64,000 nucleotides of DNA from Martelella mediterranea DSM 17316 (GCF_002043005.1 NZ_CP020330.1:4110001-4174000), one strand, 5' to 3'; positions 1-8,895 are shown, counted from the stretch's first letter. Made by a program: numbers and translations. The notes: generated from the sequence alone by a model not told the origin.

Positions 1-4
1 TCAT
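1..4 (-). CDS. possible start codon of next minus-strand gene (truncated by window edge)
   Basis: A minus-strand ATG at 4-2 lies 11 bases past the stop codon of the quinone oxidoreductase. It is preceded on the minus strand by purine-rich GAGGGATAGAGGC, which could act as a ribosome binding site. Only four bases are inside the window, so neither the frame nor the product can be judged. The close spacing suggests continuation of the operon. Confidence 0.3.
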
Positions 5-15
5 GCCTCTATCCC

Positions 16-1014
16 TCAATCGAAGCTGAGAACGATCTTGCCGATGTGGTCGCCACCCTCCATGCGACGGTGGGCCTCCACGACATCCTCGAAGGCAAAC
101 ACCCGGTCGATGACCGGCTTGACCTTGCCCGCAGCAATGAGCGGCCAGACCTTTTCCAGCAATTCGTCGCGGATCTCGCGCTTCTCCGCATCGGTGCGCG
201 GCCGCATGGTCGACCCGGTCACCTTGAGGCGCTTGAGCATGATCGGCATCAGGTTGGCGTTTTCCACCTTGGGGCCGCCGAGAAAGGCGATGATCGAAAG
301 GCAGCCATCCCTGGAAAGCGCCGAAAGATTGCGCTGGAAATAGGCCCCGCCGATCATGTCGAGGATGATATCGACGCCGCCGGACGTCTCCTTGATGACC
401 TCGGAGAAATCCTTCTCGCGGTAATTGATCGCGACATCGGCACCGAGCCGCTCCGCCGCCGCGCATTTTTCGGCCGAGCCCGCGGTGGTGAAGATCGTCG
501 ACGCTCCGAAGGCCTTCGCAAGCTGGATCGCCGTCGTGCCGATCCCGCTGGTGCCGCCATGGATCAGGACGCTCTTGCCCTTCTCAAGGCCTGCCATCAT
601 GAACAGGTTCGCCCAGACGGTGAAGAAGGTCTCGGGAAGCGCGGCGGCGCTGATATCGTCCATGCCGTCCGGCGCGGGCAGAACCTGACCTTCCGGCAGA
701 ATGCAGAATTCGGCATAGCCGCCGCCATTGGCAAGCCCGCAAACCCGATCGCCGACCGCGAACCCGGTCGCGCCTTCGCCAAGCGCGGCCACCGTTCCCG
801 CCACTTCGAGGCCAAGAATGGGGCTCGCGCCGGGCGGCGGGGGGTAATTGCCCTGCCGCTGGGCGACATCCGGGCGGTTGACGCCCGCAGCCGCCACCTT
901 GACCAGCACTTCGCCGGGGCCCGGCGTCGGGCGCGGCCCGGATGCGATCGACATGACGTCAGGCGCGCCGAAACCGCCGAGCGCGACGTGGCGCATGCTG
1001 CCGTCGGAAGCCAT
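16..1014 (-). CDS. NAD(P)H:quinone oxidoreductase, zinc-free MDR family (PIG3/QorA-like)
   Basis: This 332-residue protein is a medium-chain dehydrogenase/reductase that probably reduces quinones or related carbonyls with NADPH in the cytoplasm. It has an N-terminal GroES-like half ([18 protein letters not shown], residues 32-49) and a nucleotide-binding loop HGGTSGIGT at 152-160. The cluster of zinc-ligand cysteines of classical alcohol dehydrogenases is not apparent, and the sequence resembles the PIG3 branch. The ATG at 1014-1012 was chosen because the protein begins there in typical fashion and shares its A with the TGA stop of the upstream HdeD-like gene (TGATG), which indicates translational coupling. 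The frame stays open far upstream only as a shadow of that gene. Substrate is unknown. Confidence 0.9.
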   Translation of the reverse strand: MASDGSMRHVALGGFGAPDVMSIASGPRPTPGPGEVLVKVAAAGVNRPDVAQRQGNYPPPPGASPILGLEVAGTVAALGEGATGFAVGDRVCGLANGGGYAEFCILPEGQVLPAPDGMDDISAAALPETFFTVWANLFMMAGLEKGKSVLIHGGTSGIGTTAIQLAKAFGASTIFTTAGSAEKCAAAERLGADVAINYREKDFSEVIKETSGGVDIILDMIGGAYFQRNLSALSRDGCLSIIAFLGGPKVENANLMPIMLKRLKVTGSTMRPRTDAEKREIRDELLEKVWPLIAAGKVKPVIDRVFAFEDVVEAHRRMEGGDHIGKIVLSFD

Positions 1015-1577
1015 CACGCTTCCTTGCGCGGCTTCAGCGCAAGCGCGAAGACCACCAGGGAAAAGCCGTAGACCAGGAAGTCCGCAGCCACGAACAGGCC
1101 GAGCAGCCACAGGCTGTTCTGCGGGAAGTTCGAAGCGATCAACACTGCGGCGAGGATCAGCACCAGGCCCGAAAAGATAATCCAGCCCCAGCCTTTGACG
1201 GGGCGCATCGTCATGCCGAGATAGATGCGGAAGCCGCCGGCGATCGCAAGCGAGATGCCGACCATGATGGTGAACACGCCGGAGGCGAGCATCGGATTGC
1301 GCATCACGAAGATGCCCGCCAGCACGTAAAGCAGGCCGGAAATCAGCCAGAAGGCGACATGCCCGGTGCGGCGATTGTAGAAAAGCTGCGACAGGTGGAT
1401 GACGCCGGCGACGATCAGCATCGCACCGAAAAACACCACCGACGCCACGGTGGCGACCACCAGATTGCCAAGCAGGACGAGGCTCAGAACAATCAGCAAC
1501 ACGCCGAAGGCCAGCACCCATCCCCAGCGTCCCCGCACCTTGTCGGCATTCAGTTCCTGCTGCTCAAGAATCGTCAT
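1014..1577 (-). CDS. HdeD-family (DUF308) integral membrane protein
   Basis: This 187-residue protein has about six predicted membrane segments in paired hairpins (for example [20 protein letters not shown] and [20 protein letters not shown]), the pattern of the DUF308/HdeD family. HdeD is linked to acid resistance in enterobacteria; the role here is unknown. The ATG at 1577 follows GGGG with about 8 nt spacing on the minus strand, and the mature frame starts [13 protein letters not shown], so the longer open frame upstream is not used. Its stop overlaps the start of the quinone oxidoreductase gene, so the two are probably one operon. Confidence 0.85.
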   Translation of the reverse strand: MTILEQQELNADKVRGRWGWVLAFGVLLIVLSLVLLGNLVVATVASVVFFGAMLIVAGVIHLSQLFYNRRTGHVAFWLISGLLYVLAGIFVMRNPMLASGVFTIMVGISLAIAGGFRIYLGMTMRPVKGWGWIIFSGLVLILAAVLIASNFPQNSLWLLGLFVAADFLVYGFSLVVFALALKPRKEA

Positions 1578-1932
1578 TGGATATCCCCTTCCAAAGTTAC
1601 AAATATTGTCGAGACGATAGTGACGAAGGATATGATAAGCAACTGTTCTTCGCTCAGCAGAGCGCCGCACACCGGACGGCTGCCGATCGCGCAATGAGGG
1701 CGGGGCGGCGACGCGCCATGTTTACCCGCAATCCGCCGGGCCGGGCAAAGCCCGATCACGCTTCGGACGCGCGGTAACATAAAGTGCGAATGATCAATTC
1801 TTTTTGCCGGAAAGAGCCTTGAAATCCTTCAAGGCCAAGAGGATAACGGGTCAGCTTCACCCCGTATCCTGATGCCTTATGCCGCCGGGCCGCGGACTGC
1901 CGAAACACTGACATTGCCGCGAAAGCCGAGCC
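1578..1932. other. intergenic region between divergent hdeD-like and clcA genes
   Basis: This 355-base gap must contain both promoters, but I see no convincing -35/-10 pair. A perfect 8-bp inverted repeat (GCCTTGAA, 4-nt loop, TTCAAGGC) lies at 1816-1835 with no T-tract, so it could be an operator or an RNA hairpin. A weak 5-bp hairpin is at 1742-1754. No protein-coding signal or RNA gene was recognised. Confidence 0.5.
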
Positions 1933-3345
1933 ATGCGCCCCTATTACAAGAACGTCAAGATGGTCCGCCGCACACGGGTGATGTGGGGATCATGGCGGAT
2001 CTGGCAGCCGCGGCTGGTGTTCTGGATCGGCGCGGTGATGATCGGGGTGGTGAGCGTCGGGTTCGCGCGCGCTTCCGACCATGCCTACCACTTGTTCGAG
2101 ACGATGCGCCAGTCGAGCGCCTGGTCGCCATTTCTGCCGCTGGTGCTCACCCCGCTCGGCTTCATGCTGTGCTCCTATCTGTCGACGCGATGGTTTCCCA
2201 ACACGCAGGGCTCCGGCATTCCGCAGGCGATTGCCGCGCGCCATCTGCACGACGTCGAAAGCCAGCACAGGCTGCTCAATCTCAGGGTTGCCACCGGCAA
2301 GGTGCTGATCACCATTATCGGCCTGTTCTGCGGCGCCTCGATCGGCCGCGAGGGACCGACCGCGCAGGTCGGCGCCTCGATCATGATCCAGACCGCGCGT
2401 TGGGGAAAGATGATCCAGACCCGGGGGCTGATCGTCGCGGGTTCGGCCGCCGGCATTTCGGCCGCGTTCAACACGCCGCTTGCCGGCATCGTGTTCGCCA
2501 TCGAGGAGATGAGCCGCGCCTATGAATCGCGCGCCAACGGGCTGGTGGTCTCCGCCATCATCCTGTCCGGCCTCGCCGCGATCGGGCTTGCCGGCAATTA
2601 TACCTATTTCGGCCAGGCCTCGGCCATCGCCATCAAGCCGGAGGAGTGGGTCGCTGTGTTCGTCTGCGGCATCGGCGGCGGCTTTCTGGGCGCGCTGTTC
2701 TCGCTTTACTCGCTGAAGGCCGCCCGGCGGATCAAGCGCTGGGCGCAGGCGGCGCCAATCAAGCGCATGGCGTTGTTCGCCGGCGCCTGCGGCCTTGCCG
2801 TTGCCGTCATCGGCATCGTCTTTGGCGGCGCGACCTTCGGCACGGGCTACGAACAGGCGCGGACCGTGATCGAGGGCGGGTCGATCAGTCCCGTCTTCTT
2901 CATCGGCAAGCTGGCCGCCACCTTCCTGTCGATGGCTTCGGGCATTCCGGGCGGCCTGTTCGCGCCGTCGCTGTCGGTGGGCGCGGCCTTCGGCTCCACG
3001 ATTGCCGATGTGCTCGGCGTCAGCATCGGGCTTGGCGCGATCCTCGGCATGGCGGGCTATTTCGCGGGCGTGGTGCAATCGCCGATGACGGCCTTCGTCA
3101 TCATTCTGGAAATGACCGACAATCACGACGGCATCATCACGCTGATGGCAACCTCGATGCTGGGCTATATCGCCTCGCGCCTGATCTCGCGCGAACCGCT
3201 CTATCACGGTCTCTCGCGCGCCTATCTCGCCGACAGCATCAAGTTCCAGCGCGCCCGCAACCGCGAGGTCGATGAGCAGGACCGCGCCTCGATCGGCGAA
3301 ATGCGCGAGGAAACCCGCCGCTACGACGAAAAGGGCGGCGTCTGA
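1933..3345 (+). CDS. ClC-family chloride channel / Cl-/H+ antiporter
   Basis: This 470-residue inner-membrane protein belongs to the ClC family. The three chloride-pathway signatures are present: GSGIPQ at 93-98, GREGPT at 138-143 with the gating glutamate Glu140, and GIPGGLFAPSLSVGA near residue 338. The IVFAIEEM segment keeps the glutamate pair that includes the internal proton-transfer residue of the E. coli antiporter (Glu203), so Cl-/H+ exchange is more likely than passive channel activity. About ten or more hydrophobic helices follow the usual pattern. There are no CBS domains at the C-terminus, which ends in a charged tail. The gene stands alone between divergent hdeD and co-directional cysH. 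In bacteria such proteins support acid tolerance or ion balance. Confidence 0.93.
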   Translation: MRPYYKNVKMVRRTRVMWGSWRIWQPRLVFWIGAVMIGVVSVGFARASDHAYHLFETMRQSSAWSPFLPLVLTPLGFMLCSYLSTRWFPNTQGSGIPQAIAARHLHDVESQHRLLNLRVATGKVLITIIGLFCGASIGREGPTAQVGASIMIQTARWGKMIQTRGLIVAGSAAGISAAFNTPLAGIVFAIEEMSRAYESRANGLVVSAIILSGLAAIGLAGNYTYFGQASAIAIKPEEWVAVFVCGIGGGFLGALFSLYSLKAARRIKRWAQAAPIKRMALFAGACGLAVAVIGIVFGGATFGTGYEQARTVIEGGSISPVFFIGKLAATFLSMASGIPGGLFAPSLSVGAAFGSTIADVLGVSIGLGAILGMAGYFAGVVQSPMTAFVIILEMTDNHDGIITLMATSMLGYIASRLISREPLYHGLSRAYLADSIKFQRARNREVDEQDRASIGEMREETRRYDEKGGV

Positions 3346-3445
3346 CTACGGAAAAGTGCCGGCTTTCTACGATGCCGGCTCATATGCGAAGCTTTTGTCC
3401 AGCCGGCTCGCATTTCGGCAAACAGGTACCTTGCCGGCCTCCATT

Positions 3446-3461
3446 ATAGTCGTCAAACTAT
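3446..3461. promoter_or_regulatory. candidate operator dyad upstream of cysH
   Basis: ATAGT, six bases, ACTAT forms a small dyad 42 bases before the cysH ATG. It sits in an AT-rich stretch suited to a promoter. The cognate regulator is unknown; an Rrf2- or LysR-type sulfur regulator is a guess. Confidence 0.25.
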
Positions 3462-3502
3462 GCGAAATTTTTGATAGGCAATTATTTCGAGAGGCAAGTT
3501 TT

Positions 3503-4219
3503 ATGACAAACAGCGATACAGTAACTGAATTGGACAAGACACTCGGCGAACTCGACCTGACCGGACGGCTGCGGTTGATCGCTGAAACCGGCCAGCCGGC
3601 GATCTTCACCACCAGCCTCGGCATCGAAGACCAGGTGATCACAGAGGCGATCGCGACCGCCGGCCTCGATATCCGGATCATCACGCTCGATACCGGCCGG
3701 CTCTTTCCCGAAACAGAGGCACTGATCACCGAGACGGAAACGCGCTACAACATCCGCATCGAGCGTTTCCGCCCCGAGACCGCCGCGGTCGACGACTATG
3801 TCAAGAATTATGGCCGCAATGGATTTTACGAAAGCGTCGAAGCCCGCCACGCCTGCTGTCAGGTGAGGAAGCTCGAGCCGCTGGCCCGGGCCCTGGATGG
3901 CGCGGCGTACTGGATCACCGGTTTGCGCCGCGGCCAGTCCGGCAACCGCGCGACCACGCCCTATGCCGAGGCGGATGCCGCCCGCGGCCTCACCAAGGTG
4001 AACCCGCTTGCCGACTGGAGCCTTGAGGATATCCGCGCCCATGTCGATCGGAACGCCATCCCGATCAATCCGCTCCACGCGCGCGGCTATCCCTCGATCG
4101 GCTGTGAGCCCTGCACCCGCGCGATCAAGCCGGGCGAACCGGAGCGCGCCGGTCGGTGGTGGTGGGAAAACGACGCCAAGCGCGAATGCGGCCTGCATGT
4201 CGCCAAGGCGGCGAGTTAG
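3503..4219 (+). CDS. cysH: assimilatory adenylyl-sulfate (APS) reductase
   Basis: This 238-residue enzyme reduces adenosine 5'-phosphosulfate to sulfite with thioredoxin or glutathione in cysteine biosynthesis. Cys118-Cys119 (HACCQVRK) and Cys201/Cys204 (GCEPC) supply the four ligands of a [4Fe-4S] cluster, which separates APS reductases from the cluster-free PAPS reductases. The redox-active cysteine is Cys229 in the C-terminal ECGLH motif. The substrate loop TSLGIEDQ is near residues 33-40. The ATG at 3503 is preceded by GAGAGG at about 3489-3494; the frame is open further upstream but overlaps the end of the ClC gene and shows no homology there. The stop TAG is part of a shared terminator with the convergent lacI-type gene. 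Confidence 0.95.
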   Translation: MTNSDTVTELDKTLGELDLTGRLRLIAETGQPAIFTTSLGIEDQVITEAIATAGLDIRIITLDTGRLFPETEALITETETRYNIRIERFRPETAAVDDYVKNYGRNGFYESVEARHACCQVRKLEPLARALDGAAYWITGLRRGQSGNRATTPYAEADAARGLTKVNPLADWSLEDIRAHVDRNAIPINPLHARGYPSIGCEPCTRAIKPGEPERAGRWWWENDAKRECGLHVAKAAS

Positions 4220-4243
4220 AGCCCGAGAAATTCGGGCGCTCTA
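4217..4243. terminator. bidirectional terminator containing both stop codons of convergent genes
   Basis: TAGAG-CCCGA at 4217-4226 pairs with TCGGG-(CG bulge)-CTCTA at 4232-4243 around a 5-nt loop. The left arm begins with the cysH TAG stop and the right arm ends with the TAG stop of the minus-strand LacI-family gene. No long T-tract is present on either side, so termination strength is uncertain. Confidence 0.55.
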
Positions 4244-5269
4244 TCGCCGCGTCGACGCGCCCTCGATGATCTCGAAAGGCAGTTCCACCGCCTTCTTGGG
4301 GCGCTCGCCCTCGCTCAAGTAGCGCATGATCATCTCGGCGGCCTTGTAGCCCATATCATAGAGGGGCACGTAGACGGAGGTCAGCGGCGACTCCTCCACA
4401 TCGGCGAAGTCGACGCCGTTATATCCGCAAATGCCGAGATCCTCCGGCACTTTGAGGCCGATCTGCTGCGCGCCGAAATAGACGCCGAGCGCCAGCCGGT
4501 CATTATGGCAGAACACCGCGTCGATCTGCGGCAGGCGTTTGCCGAGATCGAAAACGAGCTTCATGCCCTGTTCCAGCGGACTGCTGCCGCTCGCCTCGAA
4601 AACATAGTTCGGATCGTAGAGCCCGGCCTCGGCCAGCGCATCCTGATAGCCCTCGAACCGACGGCGCGAACGGATATCCTTGCCGCCGCCCAGAAGGGCG
4701 ATCCGGCGATAGCCCTTGGAAAGAAGATGCTCGACCGCCGCCTTCGCGGCCGCGCGATTGCGAATGCCGACCCCCATGTCCAGCGGCGTGATGCTGGTGT
4801 CCATCATCTGCACGACCGGGCAGCCAAGCTCGGTGATCAACGGCTTGTTGACCGGAAATTCGGCCACGCTTTCGAGGATGATGCCCGCCGGATTCTGCGC
4901 GACGAAAAGGTTGATCAGCTTCGCTTCCTCGGCGGCATCAAGGCCGATATTGGCGAACTGCGTGGTGACGTCGCTTGAATGGAACCTGTCCTCGATCCCG
5001 TGGGCGGCATGGAAGAAGCCGCTCATTTCCAGGATCGGCGCCAGAACGGCGACCGTTCCACTGTGGCGGCTTGCCAGCGCGCGCGCCGCGAAATTCGGCA
5101 CATAGCCGATGTCCTCGATGACTTCGAGTATCTGTTCGCGCAGCTTGTCGCTGACCTTGTGCGGCTCTCTGAGCGCACGCGATACCGTGATCGGACTTAC
5201 GCCAGCAATACGAGCTACGTCACTCAAGGTCGTGCGCGCTCTTGGTCCGCCTCTTACCCGTAAAGACAA
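4241..5269 (-). CDS. LacI-family transcriptional regulator (GntR/gluconate-type)
   Basis: This 342-residue DNA-binding repressor has a LacI helix-turn-helix at residues 14-34 (TLSDVARIAGVSPITVSRAL) with the hinge following, then a periplasmic-binding-protein-like sugar domain from about residue 70 to the end. Length is typical of the family. It resembles gluconate/sugar-acid regulators, but no sugar operon is adjacent, so effector and targets are unknown. The ATG at 5269 gives a normal N-terminus. An imperfect dyad at 5320-5339 could be its own operator. It is convergent with cysH and lies downstream of a flavoprotein gene on the same strand (147-base gap). Confidence 0.88.
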   Translation of the reverse strand: MSLRVRGGPRARTTLSDVARIAGVSPITVSRALREPHKVSDKLREQILEVIEDIGYVPNFAARALASRHSGTVAVLAPILEMSGFFHAAHGIEDRFHSSDVTTQFANIGLDAAEEAKLINLFVAQNPAGIILESVAEFPVNKPLITELGCPVVQMMDTSITPLDMGVGIRNRAAAKAAVEHLLSKGYRRIALLGGGKDIRSRRRFEGYQDALAEAGLYDPNYVFEASGSSPLEQGMKLVFDLGKRLPQIDAVFCHNDRLALGVYFGAQQIGLKVPEDLGICGYNGVDFADVEESPLTSVYVPLYDMGYKAAEMIMRYLSEGERPKKAVELPFEIIEGASTRR

Positions 5270-5319
5270 TGCCCCGTTCCCCTGCTCTATCGCGAACGCA
5301 TCCCTTTGTTATTGCTAAC

Positions 5320-5339
5320 TGGTTGCATTTCACGAACCA
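5320..5339. promoter_or_regulatory. candidate autoregulatory operator of the LacI-family gene
   Basis: TGGTT and AACCA are separated by ten bases, about 50 bases upstream of the regulator start. LacI-family proteins often bind such dyads in their own promoter. The central part is not the usual CG-centred palindrome, so confidence is low. Confidence 0.2.
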
Positions 5340-5416
5340 CTAAATTTACTTTGCACATGATTTCAGCAAATACAAATACGTTATATGACGAGGTCCCGCC
5401 GTTCGCCCTGAAACCA

Positions 5417-6637
5417 TCACTGCGCGGCAAGCGCCTTCAGATCGGTCGCGGGATCGGCGATAACGTCCGGCGAAGGGTTGCCGCCGGCCGCCAGAAGCTT
5501 CTTGGCGCAGACATAGGCCCTCGCATCGTTGACGGCATCGACCGCCAGAAGCCTGTCGCCGCGGAAATACCAGACCGAGGCCGCCCCCTCCCGCGCGCCC
5601 TGGCGCACCACGGTATGGTCATAACCGCCATTATAGCCTGCAATCTGCAGCTTGACATCATACTGATCGGACCAGAACCAGGGCTCCGGCACGTAAGGCT
5701 CGTCCGACCCCGCGATCACGGCGGCCACCGCGTCGCCCTGATCGACGGCGTTGGGAACGGATTCGAGCCGGATGCGGCCGCCATCGAACGGCAGTTCGGT
5801 GCAGTCGCCGACGGCGAAGATCGACGGATCCGAAGTCCGTCCGAATTCGTCCACCGTAATCCCGTTTCCGACCGCAAGACCGGCATCCTTCGCCAGTTGA
5901 TCGTTCGGCGCAACGCCGATGCCGACGACGACCATGTCGACATCCAGCGTGGTGCCATCCGCAAGCACCGCGCGGACGACACGGCGGTTTTCGCCTTCAA
6001 GGCGGGTAAGGCCGCAGTTTTCACGGATATGAACGCCATGCGCCAGATGGACGGCGCGCATGATATCGGCGGTTTCGGGCGCCGCCACCCGCTTCAATAT
6101 CCGGTCCGCCATCTCGATCACGGTGACATCGACATCGAATTTGCGGGCGACCGCCGCGGCCTCGAGCCCGACATAGCCGCCGCCGACAACCAGAAGCCTC
6201 GCACCCGGCCGCATCGCCTCGGCAAGCCGATCGGCATCGCGCTTGTCGCGCATCACATAGACGCCGTCGAGATCGCCGCCGATCGCCTTCGGCAACACGC
6301 GCGGCGTCGCCCCCGTCGCCAGCACCAGCGTGCCGTATTCGATGGTCGAGCCATCCTGCAGCACCACCTGCCTCGCGTCGCGGTCAATGCGCTCCACGAA
6401 GCTTGCCAGCCGCAGGTCGATCGCGTTTTCGCCGTACCAGCTTTCGGGACGAAAAAGCAGCCGGTCGAAACTCATCTCGCCGAGAAGGTATTTCTTGGAC
6501 AGCGGCGGCCGCTGATAGGGCGGAACCTGCTCCGCGCCGATGATCGTGATGTCCCGTTCGTCCTTCAGCGCCCGCAATTTCGCGGCAACCGCAAACCCGC
6601 CCTGGCCACCGCCGACAATTACAATCCGATCCGTCAC
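5417..6637 (-). CDS. FAD/NAD(P)-dependent ferredoxin reductase-type oxidoreductase
   Basis: This roughly 406-residue flavoprotein resembles rhodocoxin/putidaredoxin reductases, which pass electrons from NAD(P)H through FAD to a ferredoxin, often for a P450 or dioxygenase. The FAD Rossmann motif IVIVGGGQGG lies at residues 5-14, YQRPPLSKKYL near 40, a second NAD-binding GGGYVGLEAA near 150-165, and VFAVGDC-like IFAVGDC in the C-terminal half before the reductase C domain. I chose GTG at 6637, preceded by TTGGGAA, because the in-frame ATG at 6709 lies only 7 bases after a strong terminator of the upstream gene. No ferredoxin or oxygenase gene is adjacent, so its partner is unknown. Confidence 0.85.
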   Translation of the reverse strand: MTDRIVIVGGGQGGFAVAAKLRALKDERDITIIGAEQVPPYQRPPLSKKYLLGEMSFDRLLFRPESWYGENAIDLRLASFVERIDRDARQVVLQDGSTIEYGTLVLATGATPRVLPKAIGGDLDGVYVMRDKRDADRLAEAMRPGARLLVVGGGYVGLEAAAVARKFDVDVTVIEMADRILKRVAAPETADIMRAVHLAHGVHIRENCGLTRLEGENRRVVRAVLADGTTLDVDMVVVGIGVAPNDQLAKDAGLAVGNGITVDEFGRTSDPSIFAVGDCTELPFDGGRIRLESVPNAVDQGDAVAAVIAGSDEPYVPEPWFWSDQYDVKLQIAGYNGGYDHTVVRQGAREGAASVWYFRGDRLLAVDAVNDARAYVCAKKLLAAGGNPSPDVIADPATDLKALAAQ

Positions 6638-6710
6638 TGTTCCCAAGACCTTTCTTTTTCGCACTGCGACAAACGACTTACGGCCTCCCGCGCGCAGCGT
6701 CAATCGCATG

Positions 6711-6738
6711 CAAAAAGGCCCGGGATTGCTCCCGGGCC
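6711..6738 (-). terminator. Rho-independent terminator of the TRAP binding-protein gene
   Basis: A perfect 9-bp stem (GGCCCGGGA / TCCCGGGCC, 4-nt loop) at 6717-6738 is followed in the minus-strand direction by five T residues (6712-6716). It lies 33 bases beyond the stop of the TRAP substrate-binding gene. Confidence 0.9.
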
Positions 6739-6770
6739 GTTTGGAATTAGGTCTCTGGACCCGGCAATCT

Positions 6771-7877
6771 TTAGAGATTGCCCTTGCGCTGCTGGACCAT
6801 CATATACTTGTCGAACGAGAATTCGGCGAGCTGCATCCAGAGATAGGCGTCCTTCTTGAACTCCTGCTGGCTGTCGTAAATGGTCTTGAACCATTCATTC
6901 TCTGCGGAAATCTCGGCGAAGGTCTCCTGCGAAGCCGCGTAGCAGGCGTCGAGAATCTCTTCGCTGAACGGTTTCAGCACGGCGCCATCGGCAACGAGCT
7001 GGCGCAGCGCCTTCGGATTGCCGGCATCATAGCGGGCCAGCATGTCGAGGTTCACCGCGTCGCAGGCGTCCGTCAGGATCTGCTGGTAGCTTGCCGGCAG
7101 CTCGTTGAACTTGTCGAGATTGGAGAAGGCGTGGATGACCGGGCCGCCTTCCCACCATGCCGGGTAGTAGTAGTATTTCGCGACCTTGACGAGGCCGAGC
7201 GCCAGATCGTCATAAGGGCCGACGAATTCGCTGGCGTCGATCGTGCCGCGCTCCAGTGCCGAGTAGACGTCGCCGGCGGCGATCTGCTGCGGGGTCACGC
7301 CAAGCTTGGCCATGACCTGGCCCGCTAGGCCGGCAATGCGCATCTTCAGGCCCTTCAGGTCCTCGACCGAATTGATCTCCTTGGAGAACCAGCCGCCCAT
7401 CTGCGCGCCGGTATTGCCGGCCGGATGGCCCCACACGCCCTTTTCGGCGAAGAAGTCGTTGAACAACTCGTTGCCGCCGCCCTGATAGAGCCAGGCATTC
7501 TTCAGGCGCGCATTCATGCCGAAGGGCACCGCGGTGCCGAGACCATAGGTCATGTCCTGGCCGATATAGTAGTAGGACGGGGTGTGGCACATCTCGATCG
7601 TGCCGTCGCGCACGGCGTCCAGCACCTGCAGCGGGGGAACGATCTCGCCGCCGGCATAGACCTGGATTTCGAAATTGCCGTCGGTCGCCGCGCTGACGCG
7701 CTCGGCAATGCCGGTCGCGCCCGAATAGAGAATGTCGAGCGATTTCGGGAAGGCCGACGACAGACGCCAGCTCAGCTTGGGATTTTCCTGGGCGATGGCG
7801 GGAGCGGCGAGCGCGGCCGGGGCAAGGGCGCCGGCCGAAGCGACACCCGCCTTCTTGAAGAATGTACGGCGATCCAT
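6771..7877 (-). CDS. TRAP transporter substrate-binding protein, TakP-like (2-oxoacid-binding)
   Basis: This 368-residue periplasmic receptor begins with a twin-arginine signal (DRRTFFKKAG followed by an Ala-rich core ending APAIAQ), so it is probably folded before Tat export. The mature protein follows the DctP fold and closely matches what I recall of Rhodobacter TakP, including ATDGNFEIQVYAGGE, GNTGAQMGGWF and YYYYPAWWEGGP, so alpha-keto acids or related carboxylates are likely ligands. The ATG at 7877 is preceded by AGGA about 9 nt upstream. No DctQ/DctM membrane genes are next to it, and the gene is closed by its own terminator, so it must use membrane subunits encoded elsewhere, if any. 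The stop is TAA/TAG-proximal to the hairpin at 6711-6738. Confidence 0.9.
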   Translation of the reverse strand: MDRRTFFKKAGVASAGALAPAALAAPAIAQENPKLSWRLSSAFPKSLDILYSGATGIAERVSAATDGNFEIQVYAGGEIVPPLQVLDAVRDGTIEMCHTPSYYYIGQDMTYGLGTAVPFGMNARLKNAWLYQGGGNELFNDFFAEKGVWGHPAGNTGAQMGGWFSKEINSVEDLKGLKMRIAGLAGQVMAKLGVTPQQIAAGDVYSALERGTIDASEFVGPYDDLALGLVKVAKYYYYPAWWEGGPVIHAFSNLDKFNELPASYQQILTDACDAVNLDMLARYDAGNPKALRQLVADGAVLKPFSEEILDACYAASQETFAEISAENEWFKTIYDSQQEFKKDAYLWMQLAEFSFDKYMMVQQRKGNL

Positions 7878-8150
7878 GGAGGTATTTCCTGCTAGAATTT
7901 TCTTGCTTGTCGACGCTCCTGCAAAGCGCACCCGCAGGGCAGCCGATCACTACGGGTGGGGCCTAGCCCCTTTTGCACCGGCTTGCAAGCCTGGAGGGGC
8001 CGGCACCGGGCTTCGCGGTTTCGCAGCCGCCCGTCGTGCGTTTGACATTGGGCCGCGCTATAGCGCTGACGAAACAGCAGATGATTCGCGGAACCTTTCG
8101 TCCTTCGAAAAGTTCTGTGCTCACTTTCTATCTCACCGGGACTGATCCCA

Positions 8151-8753
8151 ATGCACGTCTATCGCTTTCGAAGCCAAGGCATCAAAACGCAGGCGACCCC
8201 GCGCTGCATCGCGGAGAGCCTGTTTGCGGGCGGCCGACCGCTCTCCATGATCGATTTCAGCGGTCCGCACGCCGTGCGCCGTGGCGCCCTTGCCCTTTCG
8301 GGCACGCGCGCCGCATTGCCGGAAGGCCTGACGCTGATGGCCAGGATCACGGCCGACGGCACGCTTCTTGAACTTTGCGGCGCTTCCGGCCTCGGCCGCT
8401 GGCGCGGCGCGTTCGCCGCTACCGGCAATGACGGCGGCATGACGGTGTTCGGCAATCGCGGGCAGGATATGGCGGTGGCCGCCAATGCCGTCCTCAAGGC
8501 CGGCGGCGGCCTTGCGGTCGCGGAAGGGGAATGGATCAACGCCCTGATCCGCCTTTCCGAACTGCCGGACTATCCAGGCGAAATCGAACGCGAGTTCGCA
8601 AGCGTCAGGAATGCGCTCGCAGTCCTGGTAGACCGGAAACCGCCCTTTCTGCTGAAGAAGCTGCTGGACTACGCCCTGACGCCGGCAACGGCGATCAGCC
8701 CCGCTCCCGGTTTCAGCGATGATGGCGATGGTCCTCTAGCGGCAGCGGAATAG
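8151..8753 (+). CDS. stand-alone adenine-deaminase C-terminal-domain-like protein
   Basis: This 200-residue protein is not a standard family member that I can name with certainty. The segment around residues 100-165 (GNRGQDMAVAANAVLKAGGG, then a short hydrophobic strand and LIRLSELPDYPGEI) reads like the C-terminal domain of adenine deaminase, where 'DMA.AAN.l...GGG' precedes 'lpLpi.Gl'. The metal-binding amidohydrolase barrel that normally precedes it is absent: upstream DNA belongs to a divergent gene. It is either a domain that now works alone or the remnant of a truncated gene that still has an intact frame. The ATG at 8151 has only a weak GGGA signal; Met33 is an alternative start. Function is unknown. 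Confidence 0.6.
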   Translation: MHVYRFRSQGIKTQATPRCIAESLFAGGRPLSMIDFSGPHAVRRGALALSGTRAALPEGLTLMARITADGTLLELCGASGLGRWRGAFAATGNDGGMTVFGNRGQDMAVAANAVLKAGGGLAVAEGEWINALIRLSELPDYPGEIEREFASVRNALAVLVDRKPPFLLKKLLDYALTPATAISPAPGFSDDGDGPLAAAE

Positions 8754-8895
8754 CTTCCAGCCGGTTTGCCCAGCGATTGGCACCGCGCACCGACCGTCGG
8801 CGCATTCCCAAACGCTTGGGATCGCCTGGAAGGCAGGCCCCCTTCTATCCTGCCCACTTCCTCATCCTACGGGTTGCAAAATAATGTGACAAGAG

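Noticed and set aside
1742..1754. Hairpin CGGGC-AAA-GCCCG as a terminator
   Set aside because: It lies between divergent genes, has only five base pairs and no T-tract.
3346..3502. SAM-type or other sulfur riboswitch before cysH
   Set aside because: The 157-base leader has GCCGGCT repeats and a small dyad but no conserved riboswitch core that I can recognise.
6638..6709. ATG at 6709 as start of the ferredoxin-reductase-type gene
   Set aside because: It lies 7 bases behind a strong terminator and adds an unconserved Arg-rich leader; GTG at 6637 gives the family start.
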